From contig MNCI01029178.1 of NCBI GenBank assembly GCA_015680685.1, positions 230,521-274,389 of the forward strand: a DNA stretch of 43,869 nucleotides, written 5' to 3'. Below are positions 11,709 through 23,369 of this stretch, piece by piece. Origin of the DNA: Gnetum montanum (taxonomy: Eukaryota; Streptophyta; Gnetopsida; Gnetales; Gnetaceae). How positions within the stretch are numbered: the first letter of the stretch is position 1; each line of letters starts with the position of its first letter. The notes beneath the pieces are model-generated. The model was not told the origin of the DNA. It saw only the letters and a list, made by a program, of their open reading frames with translations, and did not search any database. The translations under genes were made by a program, and so were the position numbers.

Positions 11709-12530
11709 GCAGCCTATCGAAGTTAGGGCGCTTTATAGAATGTACTGAATTTTTAATATTTTTTGAAATTAAATGATGTAAACTAAGGACATTTGGATGA
11801 GTGTGAAAGGGTTCCAAGGTAATTCAACTAGTTTTGAAGGCACAAAAATTATGATGGTATGGAATTTATCAATAAGGACCTTGGATGGTAAGGGGGAGAA
11901 AAAGGCTATGTGATGGTTCATAGGAATGTTTGAATCAAAGAGAGAGTAATAAGGGAAAGAATATTGTTTGACAATACACTAAAGGTAATAGATGTTGTGT
12001 GGAAGATGTGTTATCAGTGCAAATTACAAAAAATTACACAAGTGGGTCCTCCCCAAAGTAGGTTCCACCCTATAATGCCCTTGCGTAACCACACTTAAAA
12101 ATGTCCATAGGCACTGGAAGGGTTAAATGTAATGCACACTGGTTCCACAAAACACATACATGTAATTATCACTAGAATGAGGTAAGAATTCGACGCTACA
12201 CAAGACACAAGCTACAATTACATGAACAGTGAGATGAGAAGAACTATCGAAGGGATTATAGAGATTGGGACATGAGGTAACTGACCCAGGGCACAATGAA
12301 TCCTGCATGTAAAGCATGATTAATGTGTCATTAACCCTGTCATTCCAAGATTAGGACCAAGTCCATTCCTCTGATCAGTGACACCACATTGTTTCATCCC
12401 ATGATGAGCAACTATGAAAGTACCATAACAACAAATCATATGATCACTTGGCATTTTGTTCAAGGAACGAGTGATTTTTGCTTTGTGGCACTTTCTTTGA
12501 TTTTTTTTTTTTTTTTACTGAATGCTGAAT
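11709..12530 (-). other. G1 spacer between gag and second ORF
   Basis: No convincing gene. 12000-12420 matches G0 34880-35300 in inverted orientation, including a short frame (12123-12317 here, 35006-35209 in G0) with the shared words QDSLCP, VTS, NPF and EFLPH. The conservation of this frame is modest and may reflect shared descent only. A long T run lies at about 12500-12517. Confidence 0.5.
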
Positions 12531-13199
12531 CCAGAGAAGTCACCAACCCTCAAGCATGGATTCATATCTTTCCAGTGGGACCCCCTAGAATAGCATTGGA
12601 TTTTTGAGTGCCTTTTTATTACTCTTACACCCATTTTGCGTTAGATCTACAAGGATCTTAGTACAACCACGTTGCGTGATAACTCTCATAGACATCACCA
12701 AAGAGAATTTGCAAGTCCCCTTGATGTCACACCCTAATCATTCCCTCTTGATCCATCCCTCTTCATTCTAGGTACAATGAACACAAAATTAATTTTAAGT
12801 TTTAAGAATGTCAAGAATATCATTGTACCCTCGAATAGAACCTCTTATTTGTAGAATGGATGAGTGGGTGTAATGGGCTCAGTATCCAAATAATTGATCA
12901 CTCAAGACTCGGAAACATAGAACACATCTCAATCAATGAGCCACATGAGTGTTATATTTGTAGATGAGATTACTTATAAAAAGATAAAAAGACAAACAAA
13001 CAAAAAGGTAACAAAAAAGAAATTGAAAAACTGGAAAACAAAAAATTGTAAAATTAAAGAAAATGAAAAATATTTATTAATCCTGCTTGTTATTAGAATG
13101 GGGGATATCCCCCATAACTAAATGGTTGAGCATGGAAATAATTAATAAATGAAAGATGAGGATCCTTGCATGTTGAAAATATTGAAACTTGGTCATACT
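12531..13199 (-). other. G1 region downstream of gag, no gene
   Basis: This is the inverted counterpart of G0 6621-7400. It contains the GGGGGATATCCCCC palindrome (13100-13113) and AT-rich DNA. No coding evidence was found. Confidence 0.5.
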
Positions 13200-14450
13200 T
13201 ACCCCATTGGGGTTCACACACTTAATTATAGTAAGCATAGTGGGGCAATGTATAAGATGTGGTTCCCGAGTAAAGAGTTGACCCACTATGATACCTGAGA
13301 CATAAGATGATATGCAAGGATCAGGATGTCACCCTCCATGGCTATATTCATTGGGCCGTATGGTTGTTGGATTGTTAATTGGTGGCCCTGATGAAGTAAC
13401 ACAAGGTGTTGGGTTCAAGGAGGAGGATGCACCACAGTGTTGGACTTGTGCTAAGTTGGAGAATGTAGTGGCCTTGAAACTATGTTGTCCCTTCCTACAG
13501 TCATGTCTAAAGAAGGGACACCTCTGATGTTGAGAAGGTCTCTCACTGCTATTAGCAATAGTAGCACAAGTAACATTCATGGGTTGTTGTTGTGGTGCAG
13601 ACACTTCAGGAATAGTTTGTGGCGATGTAGGAGGGAAAGGATGAGAATGTTCAAATTTAGGAGAAGTGTGAGGTACACAAGGTAGTGGTTGTGTTGAGGA
13701 CATGGGCTGATAGTATTGAGGAGAATAATAATGTGGCGAGATAGAGTATGTTGACCCAGTCAGGGAAATAGGATGTTAAACTAGATAAGCATTTGGATTC
13801 AAATGATATGAAGAGTGTTCCTAATTTAGGGATGGCTCCCCCACGACTAGGATTGTTGCCACTGTGATCGAACACAACATCTTTATACAAACTCTGGGTG
13901 TAATGTGCTTCCCCAATGCTCATATAAATGTAACAAGATTGGGCATTGGCCCTTAGGGTGATCATATAGGAAAATGTTTCTTTCATACATATGATTAGCA
14001 GTTGAGCTCTTATTTTTCTCATCCCCTCTTTCCAATTATCTAATGACATTTTTTCCTACTTCTCAAGTTGTTAAAACTCTATCTCCAATAATATTGATAT
14101 ATTCCCCACACTTTTTATGCATCCATTCCAGCATCTTATTAATCCTTGCCTCGATTTCCTCTAATGCTTATTGTACTGGCAAAGATGGTTCTTCCTCCTT
14201 GAGATAGGTTGATTTCTCCTTTTTGTGATTATGGACCTCTATTAAGTTGATATTTTGATCCCATTGATGTTTTTCAACACTCTCCCATCTAGCCATTTCT
14301 CCTTCTTCTTTTGCTACCCACTTAATAAGCTCTTGGAATTGATGGGCTCGTAGTTCGTATAGTTGACCTTGGGCATACATCCCTAGGGTCTCTCTTGTTT
14401 CATCACAAAGCCCATCAATGATATGGTACATTAGCCTTTCCTTGGAAAAC

Positions 14451-14451
14451 N
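14451..14451. other. Assembly N inside G1 gag
   Basis: A single N joins sequences that in G0 are separated by about 80 additional bases (the segment around QHEPLDMAIERNYALLK). The N probably stands for a gap larger than one base. No flanking duplication is present at this one. Confidence 0.7.
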
Positions 14452-14544
14452 GTGCTTGTTTCCACTCTTGGATTTGTTTCCTCAAGGCTGACACTCTTGC
14501 ATAGGTTTGATATCTTTGGTTAAAGAGTTCTACCATTGTTTGCT

Positions 14545-14638
14545 AACATCGAATTGAATTTGGTTATAATGATCTATACCATACTTTTGCNCAACATCGA
14601 ATTGAATTTGGTTATAATGATCTATACCATACTTTTGC
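14545..14638. repeat. 46 bp duplicated around an assembly N (14591)
   Basis: 14545-14590 and 14593-14638 are identical and separated by NC. This is most simply two contig ends that overlap but were joined without merging. The duplication is probably not real. Confidence 0.85.
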
Positions 14639-14868
14639 TTGGCCAACGAGTGTCATAGGAAAGAGCTTGAGTTTTTGCCAACCGTTATCAATGTTGTTCC
14701 ATGCAAAGGCATCGTAGAAGGCTTGTAAATGTTGTTGCAAATCTAAGTCATAGCCTCTAGAGAAATTGGGAAAGTTTTTTAAATTGATCTTGGGTAGGCA
14801 ACTCTCTTTTCGATGTCTACGGGAGATTCGAATAGCCTCTTATATTTGCGTTAGGCTTGTGGTAGCTA

Positions 14869-16421
14869 TGCTCACCAAAATCATTGATGTGAGGCTGCAA
14901 GGGAAAAGACGCCAAAAGATCACTGGAGAGACATAGCTGACCTTGCCTTCATGTGAGGGCAAGCTGAAAAAGAAAGAAATGAAGGTAGAGTGCCTTGGAT
15001 GGTCTACACACAAATCAACCAAGAACTTCCTTGAGTGTAAGCTATGTCTTGTGCTGGGGTTATCATAATTGGTGACGTATGAAATGTAAATAAAGTGTAT
15101 ACAAAAGCATAAAATAGATCAAAAATAGAGCAAACAATATAATGGATGGCAATAATGAACTGTATTGTATTTCTTAACAAAGATGTGCACCAGTCAAAGC
15201 ATAGTTGCATGTGTGGATGGCAAGTTAAGCGCTAAGCCCTGGAGTGAAGTGTTTATAGGTGCTTGGATGCTAGGAGTCACGTGCGCCTGAGCGTCCAAAG
15301 TTGCTAGTCAATGCTCCCAAAACCATCAACCTCCAAAATTTCCCACCCTGTTTATGTGAATGGATGAGGTATTTATAAGGTTTGGCTAGGCTCGGGTGCC
15401 AAATTCATGGATGAGATCAATGGTTGAGAGATGAGAGGGAAACAAATCGTATGACAGATGTTTGATGGATAGCTGCGTGTGAATTGGACGTGCGTAGGCA
15501 AGCTATGTTCTTGACCAGATGCACTGTATCTTACAGTGTGTATTAGCTTACGCCCATAGAAGTAGATACAATTTGGAGTGTAAGAGCTTGACAAGCTCAC
15601 AAATGGTGAAAATTTACAATAAAAATGATAGTTTACAATAAGAGAAATTGACTCTGATTTGCTTGGAACTTCTTGATCCATGGATTGACTACTGTAGGAT
15701 GCTAATGTGAGTGGTTTTGTGGCTATTTGAGCCATTTTTATTTCACAAAAGCTTCCAACATGAGTTTATTTTACCTTGGTGTGTCCTCAGCGTGTGTTTG
15801 GCATGGCTTTTAACTGGGCATGATCAATACTCACGCTAGACTCACGCTGCCAACGTGAGCTTAGCGTGACTTAAGCATGACCTGAGTGTGACCTAGGTGT
15901 GAGTAAGATGAAAATGATACATTTCACACTAATTTTTGATCTTTGAAGCCTGTTCTTTGAGTGCAACAATTGCCTTACTGTGGTTGACCCTGAGAGTGAA
16001 CTGCATGTTGAAAACTAAGCTTGGGTGTGCCTCGATTTGAGCCAATTTTGGTAGCTCATGCTGGACTCATGCTACCAACATGAGCTTAGTGTAACCCTTG
16101 TGTGACCTCAGCATGACTAAGAAAATTTGTGAAATTTGGCTCAAAATCTGAACTCCCGAATGCTGAAACTTGAAGTGGACAAGAGTGGCCCTATGAAGAT
16201 GACTTGCACCCTTAGATTAGACCATCTTTAACTTAATCTTAAAGTTGTTGGAGTTCCTCATGCTAAGGGCAAGCTTGGCTTGACAAGCCTAATGTGAGCA
16301 AGCCTAGCTTGATAAGCCTGGTGTGAGTTCCATGCCTTAGTCAAATTTTTCCCCCCAAAAGCTCAAAAGGATCTGAGTTGTTCTCATTTCATAGTGTTAG
16401 GCCAAAATTAGTGGTGTTTCA
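14869..16421 (-). repeat. T2 3' LTR (1553 bp)
   Basis: It has a TG...CA structure and is homologous over its whole length to 32019-33587 in the same orientation. The TATA box in element sense is CTTATAAATA (plus strand 15370-15379). U3 contains two copies of a 29-bp unit at 16270-16327 and many AGC(A/G)TGAG-like words. Confidence 0.9.
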
Positions 16422-16437
16422 TTGGCTTCTCTTTGTT
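16422..16437 (-). other. T2 polypurine tract (weak)
   Basis: The bases next to the inner end of the 3' LTR read AAAGAGAAGCCAA in element sense. Position fits a polypurine tract, but the purine run is broken by two C residues. Confidence 0.4.
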
Positions 16438-17574
16438 GACGTATGGAGGAATCCACCCAAGAGGCATCGACAAAGAAGTACAAAACACCACGACCAACCA
16501 AGTACCAAGCATTGTCCATCAGCCCCTGGCTAGATTTCATCGCACCGTGTTCAAAAGTACATGAGATTGGGGAAATGCAATTCAATATGCAAGGGGATTG
16601 GTTGTAACCAGGGGGATCAAGAGTTGATCAAGGGATATAATTGCTGTTGGAATTGTGGGAGAGAAATGCTCTCATGTGAACAAGCAATATTTTTAGTCCT
16701 TGTCAGTAGCCAATGTTTAGCAGACTCAGAACCAAGACATAGGAGGTGCATTCTTTGGAGAAACAGGACTTTTGTAGAGTGTTTATGAGATCCCATTGTA
16801 AACAACCAAAGCCACGCGATGATATGCAACATGATCATTTGAGACATAAGTGTAATTATTTTTCCAAGACAATTTCCTTCCCGCCTGGGGCTTGTATGAG
16901 AAGAACCAATGGTCTTTGGTCTATGATGTCAATGAGGTCATGAAGACCTTTACCGTGCATTTTTCTCTTTGTTCTTTTTGAAAGAGCTTGCTTTCAGTGT
17001 TGTACTCATGCTCATGCACTTGCATTATATCATGTACCATGTATTTTGTTTTGCGTTGCAACTGCTTAGAGAAACACAGTGTGGAATAGTGTACCAAGAG
17101 CTTTGGGATGAGTAGAATGTATCAAGGGGGTGTAATTGAATAGGATAAGGGGAACATGATGGGGAATAGGGAATGTATCATGAGTCGGGAATGTACTTAT
17201 GAATGGATTGATTAACCCAGTTGCGTGCATCAGGAAGAATGTGATACCTTGTCGTCATGATGAAATGCATCTGTGCGCGAACACCTTAGGTGTGTCATCC
17301 TATAAACACAACTCCAAGAAGACAAGAAAACCACAAATGATTTGGTTAACTAAGTACTTTAAAATTGAATACAACCAAGGAGATGGAGCCCCCATGTGTA
17401 ATTTCAAAGTAGACAGAATCATGAATAGCATCAGCTTCATCATGGTCCATCATGAATAGCAAGTCTTTGTGGAGAATGTATAGCTAATTGTAGCAACATA
17501 TCTTTTTAAGTATTTCCTAGTCATTAATGATGTTGCCAATTTATAGTCTTAGTGAAGTGTGATAGGTTAGTTAC
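16438..17574 (-). other. T2 3' untranslated region, no recognisable gene
   Basis: About 1.1 kb between integrase and 3' LTR with only short open frames on both strands. None resembles a known domain. Confidence 0.5.
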
Positions 17575-17880
17575 ACATCATAACCCTTTGGACGGTGCTA
17601 GTTTAGCGTCGTAGCGGATGGTGCAGTGCTTGTTTACAAAGAGGCAAACTAGTTTATAGTCTTAGTGGACTCTACATGTTAATTTTACTTTATGCAGGAC
17701 AAATGTGGTAGTTTAGTGTCATACCAGACTGAGCTCTGTGGTGTCATTTTACTATCATGACGCCAGGACACTCTATGGTGCCAGTTTCAAGTCATAGCCC
17801 TAACACCATTCTATGCTATCAATTTTAGGTCGTGATGCTAGGACCGTTACGTACCTCAAGTTCATCAGACATAGTACCGT
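17575..17880. repeat. Degenerate short repeats downstream of T2 integrase
   Basis: A word close to GGTAGTTTAGTGTCATACCGGAC recurs in diverged form roughly every 30-60 bp, for example at 17596, 17705, 17751 and 17788. Related clusters lie at 21525-21612 and 27545-27722. Tandem repeats at the 3' end are known in Tat elements. Confidence 0.6.
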
Positions 17881-17889
17881 TTCAGGTAC

Positions 17890-18960
17890 AGGTGATTTGT
17901 GGGCTTGTGGGATTAGCAAACTCATTCCCATCCATGTCAGCAAGTTTGAATGCTCTGTTATTGTACACCTTGGTGACTAAGTAAGGCCCTTCTTAGTTAG
18001 CTAAGAATTTATCTGGGTGTTCACATATGGCCTTAAGGACTAGGTCTCCTTCCTTCATCAAGCGCTTATGCAGATTGTGTTGGTATCATTGTTGTTGTTA
18101 TTTTTGGTACCACTCAATCTGATCAAGCATTCGCATGCGTTCCTCTTCCACCAAGTCAAGGTTAGCAATGCGCAATTCATTACTTTGTCTTTCATTGAGG
18201 AGGCCTAAGAGAGCTATCCACAATGAGGAAACCTATAACTCCAAAGGTAAAATAGCTTCATATTTGTATACAAGACTATATGGAGTTTTACTTGTAGGTG
18301 TTCAATGTGTCATTCTGTATGCCCACAATGCATAGACTAATTGTTCATGCCATCGCCTCTTGCTTTGATTTAGCATATTTTTAAGCACCATGATGCCCAT
18401 TTTTTTTGTAGCCTCCACTTGACCATTTCTCTGTGGGTAGTAAGGTGACAAGAATGCATGTTTAATACCTAGGCTTTCACAGAAGCTTTTAGTATCCGCA
18501 CTGCTAAACTGTGGCCCATTGTTGGTAACGATGGTCATCGGAATACCAAAATGGGTCACGATGTTTTCTAGTCTGAAATGGCAAACATGCTTAGAAGTGA
18601 TATTCCTAAGGGGAATAGCTTCTAGCCATTTTGTGAAGTATTCAGTTGCAGTGATAATGAAGCTATGCCCTACGGAAGATGGTGGTGTTATCGATCCAAT
18701 GATGTCTAATCCCCATCTTTGGAATGGCCATGTGATTTGTGTTGTGTGCAATTCGTTAGGCAGCACATGTATTAGGTTACCATGCCTTTGGAAAATGTTA
18801 CATGTCCTGACCTTGGAGAAGTAATCGTACTCCATGTGTGGCTAGTAGTAGCCCAAGCGCCTAATCTTTGTTGCCATTGGTTTGGTTACTATGTGCCCTC
18901 CACAAAGTCCTTTGTGGACTTGTTCTATAATCGTTTGACCATTGATGCTACTAATGCACA
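17890..18960 (-). pseudogene. T2 integrase (decayed)
   Basis: The fragment starts with the zinc-binding region (CGGH...KIRRLGYY, then a stop where Trp is usual, then VRTCNIFQ). The rve-type core follows: first acidic residue in RWGLDIIG (about 18706), second position in IVTNNGPQF (about 18522), and Glu in RNGQVEATKK (about 18415). In working enzymes the second position is Asp (DNG); here it is Asn, so the D-D-E triad is broken. The C-terminal region (about 17890-18110) still shows HKRLMKEGDLVLK and the EGPY-V pattern of Ty3/gypsy integrase tails. No chromodomain was seen, as expected for Tat elements. Confidence 0.85.
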
Positions 18961-19605
18961 TCAACAGAATGCCTTCATAGGATTTGTCACACAATGTCTC
19001 TCCTATTAATGCATATTGCCAAGAGCATTTTCGCACTGCGTCCTTTTGAGCGTTTGTCAAATGTTGTGGAGGTTCGCCTTGTAGAAGGTACTCTTTTATG
19101 TCATCGTACCATTCTATTGCATATGTTGTGCTAATGGATGCTATGGGCATTTTATCGAGACTGTCAGTTATAGGTTTGGCACAATTTGTTATAGAACTAG
19201 GCAACACATGGAACATTTCAGATGTCATGTTTAGGGCTAGTGTAGCAAGTGCATTGGAAATGGTCTTTTCAATTCTAGGGACATGCTGTACATCCACGTC
19301 TACTAATTGCTTCAGTAGATGTTTGATCAAATCACAATATGGTTGCAAATGGAGATCTTTGCATGCGTAAACCTCTGTGACTTGATTAATGACTAGCTGT
19401 GAATCACCTCGAACTACAAGACGTGTGATTCCTAAAGTCAATGCTACCAGAAGACCTCTAAGAAGACCTTCGTATTCCACCACGTTATTGGTACAAGGAA
19501 AGGTTAATCGGAAGGCGAAGGGTCAGATTTCTCTGAAGGGGTATGTTAAGATGGTCACAGCACTTCCTCCTCGGGAAGTTGAAGCTCCATTGAAATAAAG
19601 GATTT
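18961..19605 (-). pseudogene. T2 second (archaeal-type) RNase H
   Basis: Motifs in order: YFNGAST (about 19589), VEYEGLLRGLLVALTLGI (19483 leftward), VRGDSQLVINQV (Asp at about 19405) and HVPRIEKTISNALATLA (about 19285-19240). These match the additional RNase H domain of Tat-lineage elements, which lies between the RT-linked RNase H and integrase. The first motif normally has Asp (FDGA); here it is Asn, so catalysis should be lost. Downstream, 19230-18960 is the linker to the integrase zinc region (EGEPPQHLTNAQKDAV-like). Confidence 0.82.
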
Positions 19606-21400
19606 CCTCATAGTTATTAGGTACAGTGTCTATACTATTAACATTCTCATTGAGGAATTCAGGGTTAATAATTTCTTGATCATGTGTTGGCGTGACAGTC
19701 AATTGTGTGGCTATTGCTTGACCTTTTGTGCAGGATTGAGCAACATAGTGTAGGTCAAACTCCACGATCATTTCTTTCCATCTAGCTATCCTACTCGACT
19801 TGTAGATGTTGTTAGTAATGGCTTGAAGCACATTATTCTTACAAATTATGTAGACTTGATTACGGAAGAGATAATGCTGCCATTTCTTCAAGGNACAAAT
19901 TATGTAGACTTGATTACGGAAGAGATAATGCTGTCATTTCTTCAAGGAGAAGATGAGGGCAAGGCATGATCTCTTCACATCGTTGTATCATTGTTCATAG
20001 GTCATTAGAGCGTGGCTTAAGTAATAGACAAGGATCTCGATTCTATCTTTATGTTTTTGGCAAAGCATCGATGCAATGGAAGAATCGGAGGTTGCAAGAT
20101 AGATGTAGAGGGTTTATCTCTATGTAGGGGATAAACTATCGGCAGTTGAGCCAGCCCTTGCTTTATGTTCTCGAATGCTTCTTGGCACTATTGAGTCCAT
20201 TGGAAATGCACATTCTTTCGTGATAGATGTTGCATGGATCTCAACTTATCCGTTAGCTTCATGATAAAGCGTCTAATGAATTGTAGCCTACCTTGTAGAC
20301 CACGTAGTTTAGTAAGGTTTTTTGGTGGTTGCATGTTAATTATTGCCTTAACCTTATCAGGGTCTACTCGTATCCCTATTTCAGAACTACAAAGCCAAGC
20401 ATTTTGCCTGTTTTGACACCAAAGACATACTTCTTTGGATTGAGTCTGAGGTCATATTTGAGACAACATTTAAGCACTAAGTATAGATCTTTTGCATGTT
20501 GTTTAGTTGTTTTATATTTAACCATGATGTCATCAATGTAATCATTGAGCAAATTAAGCATGTAATCACTAAATATATATATCTTGCTCGTTGATATGTA
20601 GCGCCTGCATTTTTAAGACCAAACGACATCATCATATAGCAGAATGTACCCCAAGGTGTCATAAAGGTTGTCCTAAGTTGATGTTCTAGGTTGATTCTTA
20701 TTTGATTGTATCCTGAAAATCCATCCATAAAGGATAACAGTGCATGCCCATCAGTTGTGTCAACAAGTTGATCAATACTAAGTAGCGGGAAGTCATCTTT
20801 TATAGTGGCTATGTTAAGATCACAGAATTCAATGCATATGCATATACTACCATTCTTCTTAGGGACTATGACAATGTTTGATACCCAATCAGAATAGTGA
20901 ACGACTCGGATGAAACCGGCTTGGTAGAGCTTTGTGATTTCATCACGGACTGCTAACGCCACTTCAAGTCTAACCTTTTGTACCTTTTGCTTCATCGGTT
21001 TGACTTTTGCATCAAGAATAATGTTATGCTAGACGATTCGAGGGTCCAACCTTGGCATGTCGGTATATGACCATGCAAATGTTTTTATATTGTCTTTCAG
21101 TACTCGAGTCATGTCACTGACAAGTTGAGAGTCCAGTAGGGCACTTAATTTCAATGTTCTAGTTTCATCATTAGATGTAGTAATGGGAAGTTCAACAAGA
21201 GGATCTTCAATGATATTATCAGCCTCTTGATCTAAAGTCTTAGCCACATTTTTAGACCAGTCTGACTTTTCCTGAATGGAGGCAATTAAATTAGTATAAG
21301 CGGAGGGGTCTAGATCCAAGGATTCTAGATTGATTGTCCTTTTTACTTCCCCATGTGGTCCACTAAGAGACAATGTTGAAAAGATATTCTTAGTGGCCAT
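19606..21400 (-). pseudogene. T2 reverse transcriptase and RT-linked RNase H
   Basis: The N-terminal segment (21400-21029) ends in KTFAWSYTDMPRLDP, the usual lead-in to plant Ty3/gypsy RT. RT motifs follow: GFIRVVHYSDWVSNIVIVPK, a FMDGFSGYNQI motif with the first catalytic Asp (about 20728), the FGLKNAGATYQR motif (about 20620), and the active site YIDD (about 20540-20529). RNase H remnants continue to about 19640 (YYLSHAL, ALIFSLKKWQHYL, SRIARWKEMIVEFDL). There are stops and a frameshift between the FGLKNAGATYQR and YIDD parts. The N at 19894 with its 53-bp flanking duplication lies within RNase H. The YIDD site itself is intact. Confidence 0.87.
19841..19947. repeat. 53 bp duplicated around an assembly N (19894)
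   Basis: 19841-19893 and 19895-19947 are the same except for one base. As at 14591 and 33634, this pattern indicates unmerged contig overlap. It artificially duplicates part of the RNase H coding region. Confidence 0.85.
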
Positions 21401-21524
21401 GTGCTTGCTCCTGCCAATTTAAACTGGGAGCAATGTGAGTGACATTTACTTGACGAAGGAGTTGTTAAATGTAAACGAGCATCGGGTAATTAATCTATGT
21501 ACTAATAAAATTGCGGAACGTAGT

Positions 21525-21612
21525 GGTAGTTTAGTGTCATACCTAGACCATATGGCAATTTTAGGTCATACCGGGCCATCCATGGCAATTTTAGGCCATA
21601 CCAGGCCAGTAA
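21525..21612. repeat. Short repeat cluster between T2 pol and the antisense gene
   Basis: Three units of a ~30-bp repeat: GGTAGTTTAGTGTCATACC at 21529, then AATTTTAGGTCATACCGGGC and AATTTTAGGCCATACCAGGC. It is related to the clusters at 17575-17880 and 27545-27722. Confidence 0.7.
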
Positions 21613-22833
21613 TATTCACATCATTTTGTATTATGGATGTGTATGGAGTATTGTCAATTTCTATGTTTCGTGTGAATAATAAATTTATGGGATTTTATAG
21701 TCTTATGAATTTTCATGCGCGCCATTATATTTTTTTTTTGGTTATATTTCCATCATTTTGTTTTGATTTTAACCTTTCTCCCCTCCCCCCTTTCTTTTTT
21801 TATTTTTTCTATCTTTAATATTTTGGCCTTATTCCACGAGAATAAAATAAACAGGAATACCATGTAAGAATGAAACAAAGATGATGTAAGTGATAACATG
21901 AAAACAAAAGTTAACCATGGAACATGGTAAATTACATAAAAATAAATAAAAATAAAATAAATAAATAAAGTGAAAGTGAACATGGGGGTTAAAAAGGGGA
22001 TTTTGAGGTACAAGGAGCGTCACTTATATGCTAGTGTGAGTTCATGGGCGTGAGAGCATGAGCACGCTAGAGTGCAACGTGAGCATTGGCGTGAGTTGTA
22101 GCATGAGTTACAGACTAGCAATGAAGGGCAAAGGGAAACCATGTCGAGGAAAAGGAAAGAGGCAAGCAAGTCTGGCATTCGTGAAGGAGAGTGAAGAGCT
22201 TCTTCAGCATCTCCCTCAAGCCAGGATTCTAGCATGGGATGGAACTCTACGTAGGTTCGTTTCTTCTTGTCTCTTTGTCCAGTATTTTGTGCACAGCGTT
22301 AGTTAGGGCAGTGTGGTCTCTCATGGCTGCCATTTTCTGATGCATTTCTAGCATGATTTTTGGGTTTCTCTACTGCATTGGATTAAAGACCAAGACCGTT
22401 TGCTATGTTTTGGGGCATCAGGGTCTATATTGGGGTTTATGACTTTCCGTATTTTTGGTTGTTGTCTTTTGGGCATGCGCAATTGATTGTTGTTACCAGT
22501 CAGCAATGTGAGTAATCCAGACCATGTCAGTCCTTGGATCAACTCAGCATGAGTAGTCATCAGTATGAGCAACTACTACATTGAGCTCACACAAGCTGGT
22601 AATTGTTTTTTTTTTTTTTGCAAATATTTGAAAGGGGCCCCTAAAAGGCGAGATAGCTATGGATGCCCTAATAATTCTTTTGAGTGCCTTGGCCTTAGGG
22701 CGATACTAGGGCTAGCTCAGGTATGCCATGGGCACATGTTCACAAAGTCACATGAACCACCTTCCTCTAAGACATCGAGTGTGGTCAAATAAGGGGTAGT
22801 CAAAGTTTACATTTTGCAAACTAGGGAATTCTT
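21613..22833. other. Non-coding DNA upstream of the antisense gene
   Basis: 21720-22020 is AT-rich with long T/C and A runs. 22025-22115 is dense in GCATGAG/GCGTGAG words. No gene is supported. Confidence 0.5.
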
Positions 22834-22941
22834 AGCATGAGTTTCTAGAGCAAGCCCAGCGTGAGTGTCCAGGGCAAGCCCAGCATGAGTTTCCATTGCA
22901 AGCCCAGCATGAGTGTCTAGGGCAAGCCCAGCATGAGTGTG
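22834..22941 (+). repeat. 24-bp tandem array upstream of the antisense gene
   Basis: Four units of 24 bp (22834, 22858, 22882, 22906) plus a half unit. Each starts AGC(A/G)TGAGT and ends GCAAGCCC. The unit shares words and orientation with the 28-29 bp units in the T2 LTRs and leader. Confidence 0.85.
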
Positions 22942-23033
22942 TTAAAGCGGGCTTAGCCTTGGGATAGGCTTCTCATAAGTGACATTTCCCTTTGTCAAGG
23001 TTTCTCTTCTTTTTGTTGTCAATTCTTTCCTTG

Positions 23034-23047
23034 ATTGGCCTATATAC
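23034..23047 (+). promoter_or_regulatory. Possible core promoter of the antisense gene
   Basis: ATTGG (inverse CCAAT) at 23034 is followed by TATATAC at 23041, about 60 bp before the proposed ATG at 23105. The assignment rests on position and motif only. Confidence 0.35.
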
Positions 23048-23369
23048 AGACCATGGCGATTCTAGTTTTTGCCAAGTTTTAGGTATCAAGAAAACTAATC
23101 AACCATGGAGAGAACTTGAAGTTCAGTATCTGCTATAAGGTGAGCCAGTGTCTACTACGTGTTTATTTTATGTTACTTGTAATAAACTACTATGTAAGAG
23201 ATTTCGATGTATCCCAACGAGCGTTAAATACACCAAATAAATATTGGTGTCTTTGTCTCATGGAGTGGAACTATATATTAAATATTATTTATGTGTTTGG
23301 TTTATGTAGTTTCATATTATTTTGAGCACTTGGACTTTTTTACTTACCTAAGGTTTTGGCTATATGCAG

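Larger units (their letters stand above)
13200..14868 (-). pseudogene. G1 gag-like protein, pseudogene interrupted by T2
   Basis: The minus strand encodes a retrotransposon gag-like domain. About 14600-14790 gives NFPNFSRGYDLDLQQHLQAF, then LFPMTLVGQAKVWY. 14536-14168 gives MVELFNQRYQTYARVSALRK, SKERLMYHIIDGLCDETRE and QFQELIKWVAKEEGEMARWE. A Pro/Ser/Tyr-rich tail with a basic block (about 13330-13900) follows. The gag pattern (long helical domain with a QA-x-WY motif) is that of plant LTR elements. The frame has several stops. T2 interrupts the N-terminal region at 14868/33588. Compared with G0, about 80 bases are missing at the N at 14451. Confidence 0.75.

Noticed and set aside
16561-16788. 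Cys-containing frame (CCWNCGR) as a zinc-finger gene in the T2 3' region
   Set aside because: Only one Cys cluster without His or further Cys at zinc-finger spacing; short and not supported on either strand.
22834-22941. CRISPR-like array (24-bp units)
   Set aside because: Units are contiguous without spacers, and the context is a plant retroelement. It is a simple tandem repeat.
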